A stretch of DNA of 64,000 bases from Tractidigestivibacter scatoligenes. Its GTDB lineage: Bacteria > Actinomycetota > Coriobacteriia > Coriobacteriales > Atopobiaceae. The notes beneath the pieces were generated by a model. The model was given only the letters and a program-made list of their open reading frames with translations, was not told the DNA's origin and did not search any database. Position 1 is the stretch's first letter. Every line of letters begins with the position of its first letter. Location of the stretch: NCBI RefSeq assembly GCF_001494635.1, contig NZ_LOJF01000001.1:744001-808000 (forward strand). Direction: 5' to 3'. Positions 52,994-61,635 of this stretch are shown here, one piece after another. Position numbers and translations under genes: made by a program.

Positions 52994-55804
52994 TCAGTCG
53001 GTGGGATAGTCGAGGCCCAGGTCGAGCGTCTGCTGCACCGGTGTCTGGCGCCGCAGCGTATCGGCCCGCTCGGCGATGTCGTCCCACGAGGTCACGAGGT
53101 CGTTGAAGAGCTGGGCGTCCTCGCCGCGCCCGCCGCGATCGGCGCTCTGAAAGAGCAGGTACGCGAGCGACTTGGTGCGCTCGGCCCGGGCATCGTCGAA
53201 GGCGGCCACCACCTTTGCAGCACCTCCCACGCCGTCGCGCGACTCCAACGCCGCCACCTCGGCCATGAGGTCGCTCCAGCACGAGGGGGCGAGCCGCGCC
53301 TGCGCCACGTCCGCGACCTCGGTGGGCCGCACGAGCCGTACCTTGCCGCCGCCGCTCTCAAGCACACCGGCATGGGTGAGCGCCTCCAGCGAGGCCCCGC
53401 GCGCGTTGCGCAGAGTCTCGGCGTCGCCGAAGGGCCCCTTGTCGAAGCCGTACTGCGCGTACCACGAAAGGCAGAAGCGCGTCTCGCCGTCCAGGTCCTC
53501 GCCGCTCTCGCCCATGAGGGCGTCGAGCTGCTCGTTGATGATGCCGAGCGCCGTGTGCACGCTCATGGGCCGCCCGTCGGCCTCGATGACCTGCGCGTAC
53601 CTCGAGAACGCCGCCATGCCCGGCCCGATGGCAGCCTGCGTCAGGTCCACGGGCGCGATGGAGCCGCCCTGCATGTCGGCCAGGCTGTCGCGCAGGTTGC
53701 GCCTGAGCTCGCGCAGGAACCCGGGCCGGTCGGTGATGGGGGCGTCCGCGGGACGCCGTCGGCAGACGAGGACGATGGAGGAGGCGAGGTTATTTCGCGT
53801 GCCTTTAAGGGCAGTCGTAAGCTCTGTTCTCATCGGCCAAGTACCAGTAATCCTCATTCCGGCATCGATAAGCGCCTGGAGCATCGTTTCCCAGCCGGAT
53901 GACGTTGTTCCTTCGTTGGTATTCTCAGATTGTTTATAGGCATAGTAGACGGTCATCGGGTAGTTATCGGACATGGCCTTGGCAAGTTGCGTGAAGGTTT
54001 CCTTCATTCCATGTTCGAAGAACTTCTTTGCTGCTTTGGCTCCGCCGTCGAAGCGATAGGGCGTCGCTATGAGTTCCTCGGCTTTTGGTGTGAGCATCGT
54101 GCCAAAGGTATCGGGCCATACATCTTTCAGGCTCCTGCGCATCCAGATATAGAAGTAGTCAGAAAGATCTGAGTAGTCGATGTTGTCGTAGTAGGGCGGA
54201 TCAGTGGAAATCAGCAGATTGGTTAGTCTGTCCGTTTGAGTGGCGTCCCGCTGGACTGCATCACAGAGAGGTTTCGCAGGTAGTGTTTTTATTGCTTCAC
54301 ATATTTGGCCAATCATGCTGTGAAACGATCCCGAAGAGAGCGAAAGCGGATTAACTTCCGCATAGTCATATGTCATGCTTATGGCCTGACGCCTCATCGT
54401 ATTAGCCATCTTCTCGCCAGTGGTATGCCATATGCAGATTGATGAGCAGTAATCTGCTTCCTTGTCCACCATGAAGGCAAGATAAACCGAGACGGCTTCT
54501 GCATAAGCTTCTGCGCCCAAACCATCATTTGCAAGCCCAACGTGGTCATCTGCCATGCCAGCTGCTAGAGCATCAGCTTCGATTGTTGATCGCATCTCGG
54601 CCACAAGGTCTGAAAGCGCCATCAGCGCTGTCAGCTGCCGATTGGTGTAGAGGTCCTTCCAGTATCTGTACCCATATGCTTGGATGCGGAAGCCGAGTGC
54701 CTTATCGGGGAGTTTCTGCATGGGTGCGTTCTTCGGAGCTGATATGTCGGCGTTCGCGCTGTCCGCCTCCGTCGGGGACGAATACCAGCGTCCCTGACCG
54801 AGGGGATTCTTGCTCACGATGGCCATGAGCTGGTTGCCGAGACTGTGCTCACGGCTCTCAGTGCGTATGTAGTCGAGCGATATTGGAGAACCGCAGTGCA
54901 GGCAGACTGCACCTCGGCGATCAAAAGTATTTCTGTGTACATGAGCGAAGTCAGCTGGTCTTCCGTCACCCTCGAAGTGCACTTCGTAATGGACCTGACC
55001 GTTTTTGGCAATGGGGTCGATGTAGGCACGATGCTTCGCCTTCTTTGAGAGCCAGAAAGACTTAACTAATGGGGTCTCGTGGCGGCAGGCGGGGTTCGGG
55101 CAGGTCACGGTGCGCGCCCAGATGTAGGCGATGGGCGTGGCCCTCTTGGTCACGCCTCCTTTCGTCACCTCGACGTCGGGGTAGTTCGCACCTATCCGCT
55201 CCTTGGCCTTCTCGCGCATTAGGTTGGCGTAGTACTCAACGTCGGCGGCAAGCCCGGTGGCGCGCGGGTAGGTGCTGGTGAGGCAGCGCCTCCTGGCGTC
55301 GGGGTTCACGGGGTCGTGCCCGCAGAAGCGCGCCGGTATGTCGATCATGGCGCGGTTGATGGTCACGGGTATCGGGTTGAGGTCGGCCGCGTGTGCTTTA
55401 AGCCCTAAGCGCTGAGCCTCGAGCGGTAGTGCACCTCCCCCCGAGAAGGGATCGAGGAACTCGGGCAGTTTCCCGCCGGGGGCATACCTCACCATCTCAG
55501 CGCGGGCCTCCTCGTAGAGACGCTCGTCGCCGATGTTGTCCCAGTCGGCGAGGCGCTTGATGATGCCGAAGAGACGGTCGCGCTCCCTGTCCTGCTCCTC
55601 CTCCGTGGGGAAGAGCTCGGGGTGCTCGCCGGGGTCGTCCACCGTGCTCGCGAAGATCACGCAGCGCGCGGCTGCGAGGGGGCGCCTTGCCCACCACAGG
55701 TGCAGGGTCGAGGGGTGCCCCTTGCGTATGGACTTCTCCCTCACGGCCTGCGCGTTGATCTCGTCCAGCGGGATCGAGGTCTCTATCAGCTTCTTCGCGT
55801 GCAT
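52994..55804 (-). CDS. DUF1156 adenine-specific DNA methyltransferase (PglX-like)
   Basis: A 936-residue protein. The DUF1156 start is KLIETSIPLDEINAQAVREK, with KGHPSTLHLWWARRPLAAAR. SAM motif I FLDPFSGGGALPLEAQRLGL lies near 120 and catalytic motif IV DPPYYDN near 535. Two zinc-knuckle-like pairs (CPNPAC, CLHCGS) lie between. It should methylate adenine N6 at a specific site to mark self DNA for the linked helicase/ATPase system. The start at 55804 lies inside the end of the helicase gene (19-base overlap). The middle (about 53790-55070) has lower GC and different codon use than the rest, which suggests recombination of the catalytic/recognition block. Confidence 0.9.
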   Translation of the reverse strand: MHAKKLIETSIPLDEINAQAVREKSIRKGHPSTLHLWWARRPLAAARCVIFASTVDDPGEHPELFPTEEEQDRERDRLFGIIKRLADWDNIGDERLYEEARAEMVRYAPGGKLPEFLDPFSGGGALPLEAQRLGLKAHAADLNPIPVTINRAMIDIPARFCGHDPVNPDARRRCLTSTYPRATGLAADVEYYANLMREKAKERIGANYPDVEVTKGGVTKRATPIAYIWARTVTCPNPACRHETPLVKSFWLSKKAKHRAYIDPIAKNGQVHYEVHFEGDGRPADFAHVHRNTFDRRGAVCLHCGSPISLDYIRTESREHSLGNQLMAIVSKNPLGQGRWYSSPTEADSANADISAPKNAPMQKLPDKALGFRIQAYGYRYWKDLYTNRQLTALMALSDLVAEMRSTIEADALAAGMADDHVGLANDGLGAEAYAEAVSVYLAFMVDKEADYCSSICIWHTTGEKMANTMRRQAISMTYDYAEVNPLSLSSGSFHSMIGQICEAIKTLPAKPLCDAVQRDATQTDRLTNLLISTDPPYYDNIDYSDLSDYFYIWMRRSLKDVWPDTFGTMLTPKAEELIATPYRFDGGAKAAKKFFEHGMKETFTQLAKAMSDNYPMTVYYAYKQSENTNEGTTSSGWETMLQALIDAGMRITGTWPMRTELTTALKGTRNNLASSIVLVCRRRPADAPITDRPGFLRELRRNLRDSLADMQGGSIAPVDLTQAAIGPGMAAFSRYAQVIEADGRPMSVHTALGIINEQLDALMGESGEDLDGETRFCLSWYAQYGFDKGPFGDAETLRNARGASLEALTHAGVLESGGGKVRLVRPTEVADVAQARLAPSCWSDLMAEVAALESRDGVGGAAKVVAAFDDARAERTKSLAYLLFQSADRGGRGEDAQLFNDLVTSWDDIAERADTLRRQTPVQQTLDLGLDYPTD

Positions 55805-58800
55805 GTGCTTCCCTCGGTGACATAGGTCTCGTGGCGCTCGGCCCGCCTCTCGATCTCGGCGATCTTGAAGGGGTAGGAGTCGAGCGCGCGGTTGTAGTCG
55901 TTGCGTATCGCGCCCCAGTAATATGTGGTCGTGGAGCCGCTGCCGTGCGGGCGCGTAACGGCGAGCACGAAGCTCTCCTGGTTGCCAGCGGCCTTCAGCA
56001 CCTCGTTGGCACTGAGCGTCACGGTGTCGGCGTCCTCGCATACGCCCTTGGACTCGATGAAGAGGATGTCCTCGGTGCCGTCTTCGCGCGGCACCACCGA
56101 CTCCACGTCCCAGCCAAAGTTCTGACGCGAGACATCGGTGGGGTCGTGCCCCAGCGAGCGCTCGATGGACATTACGGCGTCCATGCCGCGCTGCTCGCTC
56201 GCCTTGCGTGCCTCGAAGGCGTCCTTCGCCGCGTCCGGTGCCTGCCGGAGCATCCGCGAGGGGAACACGAGCGCCGCCTCCACCAGGCGAAGCGGCTTGG
56301 GCCGTACGACGCGCTGGGCCTCCAGCTCGCGCAGGCGCACGTCGCGGCGCATCTTGAGCGCGTCCAGGTCCCGGTGTCGGTTGGAGGCCGTAAGCCGCGC
56401 CCCCTCGTCGCCCCGGCGCGCCTTCTCGGCCCAGCGCTGCTCCTCGGTGCTCGCAGCGGCGATGGCGTGGTTGAGCCGCTGCCTCACGGCTTCGGCCACG
56501 CGGTCAACGCGCTTCTGGCGCTCGGCCCCGAGCCTGCGTACGTCCTCGGCCACGGGTCCCGCCATCAGCAGCTCCTCGGCCTGCGCCTCGGCGTCAGCGG
56601 GGATGGCGAGCGGGTCGGCCACGCCCCGGTCGAGTGCGGCGACCTCGTCCGCGTTGGGCGCGCGGTAGTCGATGTAGGGTGCCTGCCCGAAGGTCGCGGG
56701 CTCGTGGCCCTGCTCCACCTCCACGTAGTAGATGCGCCGCTCTACCTCCTGCCCGCCGCCGTCGGCAAGCGACAGCGAGTAGGCCAGCATCAGGCGCGGC
56801 CCCAGCGTGCGGTTGCCGTCGTCTACGAGCACGGTGCCATGGTCGAGCGCGCCGCCGTGCTTGGCGAGCGTCTCCTCCACGGCCGCGTCCAGGAGCGGAT
56901 GCCCCACTGCCACGAGGTCGGTGCGCCCGGGGTCGGCCACGTCCTCCTTGTCGAACGCGAGCGAGCTGTAACTGTCCGCGAGGGGCCTGCGCGCCCCGGT
57001 GATCGAGCTCACGCGCAGCGCGAGCGGCACCTTGCGTATGCGCCACGTGCCGTCGCGGTTCGAGGCCAAGTGCCCGCCCAGGTCCTCCACGGCCCAGGCG
57101 AAGAAGCTCTGGATGTAGTGCGGCTGCAGGCGCAACGCGTTGGCGCGCTCGATGTCGGCACGCACGCGCCGCACGTCCTCCACGTCGAGTGAGTCGGTGG
57201 CCAGCACGTCGCGTGCCATGATGCGCCGCAGGGTCTCAGTGTCGAGCGAGTTGTCGATCACGGTGTCCAGGTAGGCCTGCCGCTCCGGCGTCTGGTCCTC
57301 GCGGATGGACTCCAAAAGCAGGTCGCCGAGCGACTTGTCGTCGTAGGTCACCTGGCCCAGCACGTCGAACACGCGCCCATTGAGTGTGACGCTCTCCTGC
57401 TCCAGCTTGTCGAAGAGACGGTGCCACACGTCGCCCTCGCGCGTGCCGTCTGCCACGAGGTTGTACATGTAGCAGGTGTGCCGCTGGCCTATGCGGTGGA
57501 TGCGCCCGAAGCGCTGCTCGATGCGGTTGGGGTTCCACGGCAGGTCGTAGTTGATGAGGATGTGCGCCACCTGCAGGTTGATACCCTCGCCGGCCGCGTC
57601 GGTGGCCACGAGTACGCTCACCTCGGGGTCCTGCTTGAAGTCGGCCTCCACGCGCCGGCGCTCGTCGCGGTTCATGCCGCCGCGTATGGCGCGCAGCCGC
57701 TCCGCAGACCCCAGGTAGCTCCCCAGTTTGCCCTCAAGGTACTCCAGCGTGTCGGTGTACTCGGTGAACACGAGCAGCTTCTCGCGCCGCCCCTCGGCGT
57801 CGCGCATCTGCGGGCTCTCTAAAAGGCGCAGCAGCTCGTGCCATTTGCGGTCCTCGCCCGCGTGCAGCACGTCGGCCGCCTCGGCCTCGAGCGCCTTGAG
57901 CTCGGCGATCTCGGACTCCAGCTCCTCCAGGGTCTCCGATGCCGTGGCGTCGTCAAGCACCACGGTGTCGCTGTCCTCGAAGTCCTCCAGGTCGTCGGCG
58001 TCCCACTCGTCCCAGTCGGGCGAGCCCTGGCCGTGGCCCCTGTCGTGGGCGGTGTAGGCGCCGTGCTCGCGCACCTCCTGAGCCAGCTCCTCCAGCCGCT
58101 TGCGCCGCCGCCCGAGCGAGCGCCACGCAGCCATGGGCGAGGATGCGAGCCGCCTCTGCAGCGACGTGAGCGCGAAGCCCACGGCGTTTTTGCGGTCGGC
58201 CCGCACGATTGCCTCGGCGCGGTTGAAGCCCTCGCGCACGTAGTCGCTCACGTGCTCGTAGAGCGCCTGCTCGGCGGGCGTGAGCGTGTAGGCGGCCGTG
58301 CGCGCCTCGCGTATCGGGAAGAGCGGCTTGCCCTCGAAGGTCAGAAGCTCCTCCTTCTGCAGGCGCCGCATAAGGCCGCCGAGGTCGCGGGTGAGTCCGG
58401 AACGGGCCCCTCCCTCAAAGCGGTCGGGGTCGAGCAGCTTCATGAACTCCTGGAAGTCGGCCTCCTTGCCGTTGTGCGGCGTGGCGGTCATGAGCAGCAG
58501 GTTGCGCGTCGTGGAGCTGAGCAGCTGTCCTAGCCGGTAGCGGTGTGTGTAGTCCACCTTGCGGCCGTTCACGTGAGCGGCCATCTTGTGCGCCTCGTCC
58601 ACCACCACGAGGTCCCAGCCCACGTCGCGGAGCATCGCCTGCAGCCGCTCGTCGCGGGCGAGCTTGTCCATAGAGGCCACCATTAGCGGGATGTCGCGGA
58701 AGGGGTTGCCCGTGCGCGTGGAGTCCACCACGTCGTTGGTGAGCATCCGGAACTCAAGGCCGAACTTCGGCCCCAGCTCGTCCTCCACCCACTGCTGCAC

Positions 58801-59283
58801 GAGGCTTCCCGGGCACACGATGAGACAGCGCTCCACCTCGCCGCGGATCATGAGCTCCTTGATGAGGAGCCCCGCCATGATGGTCTTGCCCGCGCCGGGG
58901 TCGTCTGCGAGGAGGAACCTGAGCGGCTGCCTGGGGAGCATGTCCTCGTACACGGCAGTGATCTGATGCGGCAGCGGCTCGATGATGGAGGTGTGCATAG
59001 CGAGCCGCGGGTCAAACACGTAGGAGTAGCGTATGCGCAGCGCCTCGGAGGCCAAAAGGAATGCGTCCGGGTCGGCGTCGTAGCGCCGCCCGGACTGCGC
59101 TACGATCGGCCGCACGTGCGCGAGGTCGTCCGGGTAGAGCGACACGGAGTCGAAGGACCCGTCGAGCCGCTGGTACACGAGGTTGGCCGCGCTGCCCTTG
59201 GGTGTTACGGCCACGACCTCCACCACCTCGGTGGGGAGCACGCCTTCCACGCGCATTCCGGCCTTGAGCTCCTCCAGCCTCAC
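55786..59283 (-). CDS. SNF2-type helicase with C-terminal DUF3883 (DrmD-like)
   Basis: A 1165-residue protein. LADDPGAGKTIMAGLLIKEL is Walker A (about 126-133), VVVDEAHKMA is Walker B (about 227), followed by MTATPHNGK, VFTEYTDTLEYLE, ATDAAGEGINLQ and QRFGRIHRIGQ: a complete SNF2/RapA-like motor. An acidic insert (WDADDLEDFEDSDTVVLDD) separates the two lobes. A helical middle leads to a DUF3883 domain with FGWDVESVVPREDGTEDILF and IESKG (near 1075), a PD-(D/E)XK-like element. It is first in the operon with the DUF1156 methyltransferase and the DUF499 ATPase. The GTG start at 59283 follows GAGAGGGG. Confidence 0.9.
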   Translation of the reverse strand: MRLEELKAGMRVEGVLPTEVVEVVAVTPKGSAANLVYQRLDGSFDSVSLYPDDLAHVRPIVAQSGRRYDADPDAFLLASEALRIRYSYVFDPRLAMHTSIIEPLPHQITAVYEDMLPRQPLRFLLADDPGAGKTIMAGLLIKELMIRGEVERCLIVCPGSLVQQWVEDELGPKFGLEFRMLTNDVVDSTRTGNPFRDIPLMVASMDKLARDERLQAMLRDVGWDLVVVDEAHKMAAHVNGRKVDYTHRYRLGQLLSSTTRNLLLMTATPHNGKEADFQEFMKLLDPDRFEGGARSGLTRDLGGLMRRLQKEELLTFEGKPLFPIREARTAAYTLTPAEQALYEHVSDYVREGFNRAEAIVRADRKNAVGFALTSLQRRLASSPMAAWRSLGRRRKRLEELAQEVREHGAYTAHDRGHGQGSPDWDEWDADDLEDFEDSDTVVLDDATASETLEELESEIAELKALEAEAADVLHAGEDRKWHELLRLLESPQMRDAEGRREKLLVFTEYTDTLEYLEGKLGSYLGSAERLRAIRGGMNRDERRRVEADFKQDPEVSVLVATDAAGEGINLQVAHILINYDLPWNPNRIEQRFGRIHRIGQRHTCYMYNLVADGTREGDVWHRLFDKLEQESVTLNGRVFDVLGQVTYDDKSLGDLLLESIREDQTPERQAYLDTVIDNSLDTETLRRIMARDVLATDSLDVEDVRRVRADIERANALRLQPHYIQSFFAWAVEDLGGHLASNRDGTWRIRKVPLALRVSSITGARRPLADSYSSLAFDKEDVADPGRTDLVAVGHPLLDAAVEETLAKHGGALDHGTVLVDDGNRTLGPRLMLAYSLSLADGGGQEVERRIYYVEVEQGHEPATFGQAPYIDYRAPNADEVAALDRGVADPLAIPADAEAQAEELLMAGPVAEDVRRLGAERQKRVDRVAEAVRQRLNHAIAAASTEEQRWAEKARRGDEGARLTASNRHRDLDALKMRRDVRLRELEAQRVVRPKPLRLVEAALVFPSRMLRQAPDAAKDAFEARKASEQRGMDAVMSIERSLGHDPTDVSRQNFGWDVESVVPREDGTEDILFIESKGVCEDADTVTLSANEVLKAAGNQESFVLAVTRPHGSGSTTTYYWGAIRNDYNRALDSYPFKIAEIERRAERHETYVTEGSTCTRRS

Positions 59284-59320
59284 CGCACCCCTCTCTCCGG
59301 ACGAAAATCGACAGAATCAA

Positions 59321-59334
59321 ATATTATTCAATAT
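59321..59334. promoter_or_regulatory. AT-rich palindrome in the divergent promoter region
   Basis: ATATT-ATTC-AATAT, the only AT-rich spot in the 384-bp gap between the helicase (minus) and the EVE/Mrr gene (plus). It lies about 40 bases from the helicase start and may be an operator or -10 region. The remaining gap shows nothing gene-like. Confidence 0.4.
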
Positions 59335-59667
59335 ACCGCAGCGAGCTGCGAGCGGCCAGAAACCCCTGGCAGGGGCGCCGATAACCAGGTGATTGGCACC
59401 ATCCGCGAGACGACCCCTTGCAATCCGCACGAGGTTCCACCTGACGCGATGCGGCCACATGGCAGCAGCGGACGAGCCCGCAAGCGCATTGGAGCCTCGG
59501 ACAACGCACAGCAACCGCTCAGACTCCTGATAGCCAACCTGCGCCCCCCACGGCGCGGAGAGGGCTACGGCTACCGAGAGTCATCGGCCGCGCCGTCGGC
59601 GCATCTATACGCGCGTCAATGGCGGCGAGATAATGCCCTCGTAGGCATGCACAAGGAAGGTTGCAAC

Positions 59668-60654
59668 ATGACGGCATGGATGATTCGCGCGGGACGCGGG
59701 GGCGTGTACGCGCAGAGCTGGCTCGAGACCGCCACCATAGGCATTGGCTGGGACTTCGGCGGGGCGGACTTAGCCCGCATGCCAAAGGGCCGGATACGCG
59801 AGGCATACGTAGCTGCGCATCCCGGCGAGTCCAAGGGCAAGGTCAGTGCGGCGGTCTCCCAGGTCTATAAGTTCGCGCACGACATGGCCGAAGGCTCAAC
59901 GGTCGTCATGTACGACCCCGAGACGCGACTTTACCACCTCGGCACGGTGACGGGTCCCTGCACGCCGACGACCCAGGACGGCGCAACCTACGTGCGTACG
60001 GTCTCCTGGCAGGGCCAGGCCCAGCGCGACGCGCTCTCCACTGCATCGAAGAACTCCCTCGGCGGCATATCCACGATCTTCTCGGTCTCCGACGAGGCGC
60101 TGGCAGACCTGAGGCGCGCTGCGGTAAAGCCGTCCGAAGCTCCCGTGGCGCCCGCAGACCAGGACGACGAGGGCACCGAGGAGGAGGCGCGCTACGCGAC
60201 CTTCGACAACGGCATTGAGCGAATAAAGGACCGCCTTCTCGCCGTCCACCCCGACGACATGGAACAGCTCACTGCCGGGCTCCTGCGCGCGATGGGCTAC
60301 CACGCCCGCGTCACGCCGAAGGGTCCCGATGGTGGCAGGGACGTCATCGCCTCGCCCGACGCACTGGGCCTCGAGGTGCCGCGCATCATCTGCGAGGTGA
60401 AGCACCGCAAGGGCTCTATGGGCGCTCTGCAGCTGCGCGCGTTCATCGGAGGGCTGCGCGGCGGTGACCGCGGGCTCTACGTCAGCACGGGCGGCTTCAC
60501 GAAGGAGGCCCGCTACGAGGCTGACCGCTCCAACGTCCCCGTGCGCCTACTCGACCTCGACGGCTTTGCGCGCCTCTACGCCGACTTCTACGACCGCACC
60601 GACGAGGACGCCCGCGCCATCCTGCCTCTCGTCCGCATCTGGTGGCCGGCGTAG
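59668..60654 (+). CDS. EVE-like/Mrr restriction endonuclease
   Basis: A 328-residue protein. The N-terminal 150 residues (WMIRAGRGGVYAQSWLETAT, IGIGWDFGG, VYKFAHDMAEGSTVVMYDP, YHLGTVTGP) have the pattern of EVE/PUA-like modified-base readers. The C-terminal part is an Mrr-type PD-(D/E)XK nuclease: LLAVHPDDMEQLTAGLLRAM, the acidic residue in PKGPDGGRDVIA, EVKHRKG with E-x-K, and later RGLYVSTGGFTKEA. It is probably a type IV enzyme cutting modified phage DNA. AAGGAAGG seven bases before 59668 fixes the start. It diverges from the helicase-methylase-ATPase operon and is followed at once by a gene of unknown role. Confidence 0.85.
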   Translation: MTAWMIRAGRGGVYAQSWLETATIGIGWDFGGADLARMPKGRIREAYVAAHPGESKGKVSAAVSQVYKFAHDMAEGSTVVMYDPETRLYHLGTVTGPCTPTTQDGATYVRTVSWQGQAQRDALSTASKNSLGGISTIFSVSDEALADLRRAAVKPSEAPVAPADQDDEGTEEEARYATFDNGIERIKDRLLAVHPDDMEQLTAGLLRAMGYHARVTPKGPDGGRDVIASPDALGLEVPRIICEVKHRKGSMGALQLRAFIGGLRGGDRGLYVSTGGFTKEARYEADRSNVPVRLLDLDGFARLYADFYDRTDEDARAILPLVRIWWPA

Positions 60655-60660
60655 ACTGCC

Positions 60661-61581
60661 ATGAGCTATTGCGCGAGCATCGTCATAAGGGAAGGCGGGA
60701 AGAGCAGCTTTCACGGATTGAGCCTCTATGACCCGCTTCCATACCTGTTCCTGCGGCCTGGGCAGTTGAAGGCGTTTGCAGATTCCACCCGCTTCGATCT
60801 AGGCGGCCTCAATAACGTTTGGAGCGAGACGGGCATCCTTATGGACGCAGACGGGAAGCAGCTGCTCTACTTCGGCAGCGATGACAGCACCTGGGAGATA
60901 GGGTTCCGCAAAGTGCTCGACGCCTTCCTTGAGCGCTCCCTCTGGCCGGGCTGGAATGTGCGGTTCTGTCCTCGCCATCTTGTGGACTTCGCGGAGGCGT
61001 TGGGGCTCGAAAGCCCGATGACGCCGTGGCTAGGTGATGCGCCAGACCTCTATGATTTGAAGTACTGGATCGGCAGTGAGTCGCGTCTGGACAGCCTCAA
61101 CGATGGCGAGATTTCGAGTGCGATCATGGTGAGAAAAGGTGGTGCGCATTACCTGCATACTATCGACTCCATGTACGTGACCGACATCCTCGATCATGGG
61201 GAGGAGCTTGTCGCGCCGCTTCTCAAGCCAGGCTTGGACAAGCTCGTTTCCGGCATCGATGGTGACGGGCTCTGCTCGTCCGCTCTCATCGACTGCGACG
61301 GTAGAACCCTCACGTACTGGTACGTGGACGAGGACAGGCCGTCAGAGTACTTCCAGCGCTTTTGGCCGGGATGGGAATTGGTTGACATCCAAGATGACTA
61401 TCAGGCGTTCTCTAAGGCCACGGATGAAATCGTCGCGTTCGACGAGTCGATAGACATGGAACGTGCCATTGCGGGCATACGCGCCTGCAACCATATCGAC
61501 GTCTACGATGACAAGCCCACCATACCGCCCGAGAAGTTCGAGTCGATGCTGTCGTCGTTTCTGGCCGGCTATCAGCCATGA
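60661..61581 (+). CDS. Unknown protein with duplicated domain
   Basis: A 306-residue protein made of two related halves. Each has a pattern of ILMDADGKQLLYFGSDDSTW (or ALIDCDGRTLTYWYVDEDRP), a WPGWNVRF / WPGWELVD motif, and a following helix ending in DFAEAL or AFSKAT. No family is recognised; the layout resembles small bacterial immunity-type proteins but this is a guess. It begins six bases after the EVE/Mrr stop, so it is in the same operon and may modulate or protect against the nuclease. The composition is less GC-biased than that of the Mrr gene. Confidence 0.6.
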   Translation: MSYCASIVIREGGKSSFHGLSLYDPLPYLFLRPGQLKAFADSTRFDLGGLNNVWSETGILMDADGKQLLYFGSDDSTWEIGFRKVLDAFLERSLWPGWNVRFCPRHLVDFAEALGLESPMTPWLGDAPDLYDLKYWIGSESRLDSLNDGEISSAIMVRKGGAHYLHTIDSMYVTDILDHGEELVAPLLKPGLDKLVSGIDGDGLCSSALIDCDGRTLTYWYVDEDRPSEYFQRFWPGWELVDIQDDYQAFSKATDEIVAFDESIDMERAIAGIRACNHIDVYDDKPTIPPEKFESMLSSFLAGYQP

Positions 61582-61635
61582 CGTGTAGGTTCGGTTTCAT
61601 TATTGCAGGGCTGTTTGAGTGGTTGAAGAAGCGTT

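Noticed and set aside
50374-53106. Plus-strand frame of about 900 codons opposite the DUF499 gene
   Set aside because: Shadow of the GC-rich minus-strand gene, with no recognisable domain.
49386-59283. Canonical BREX or DISARM locus
   Set aside because: No PglZ, BrxL, BrxA/B, DrmA, DrmB or DrmC gene is present in the window.
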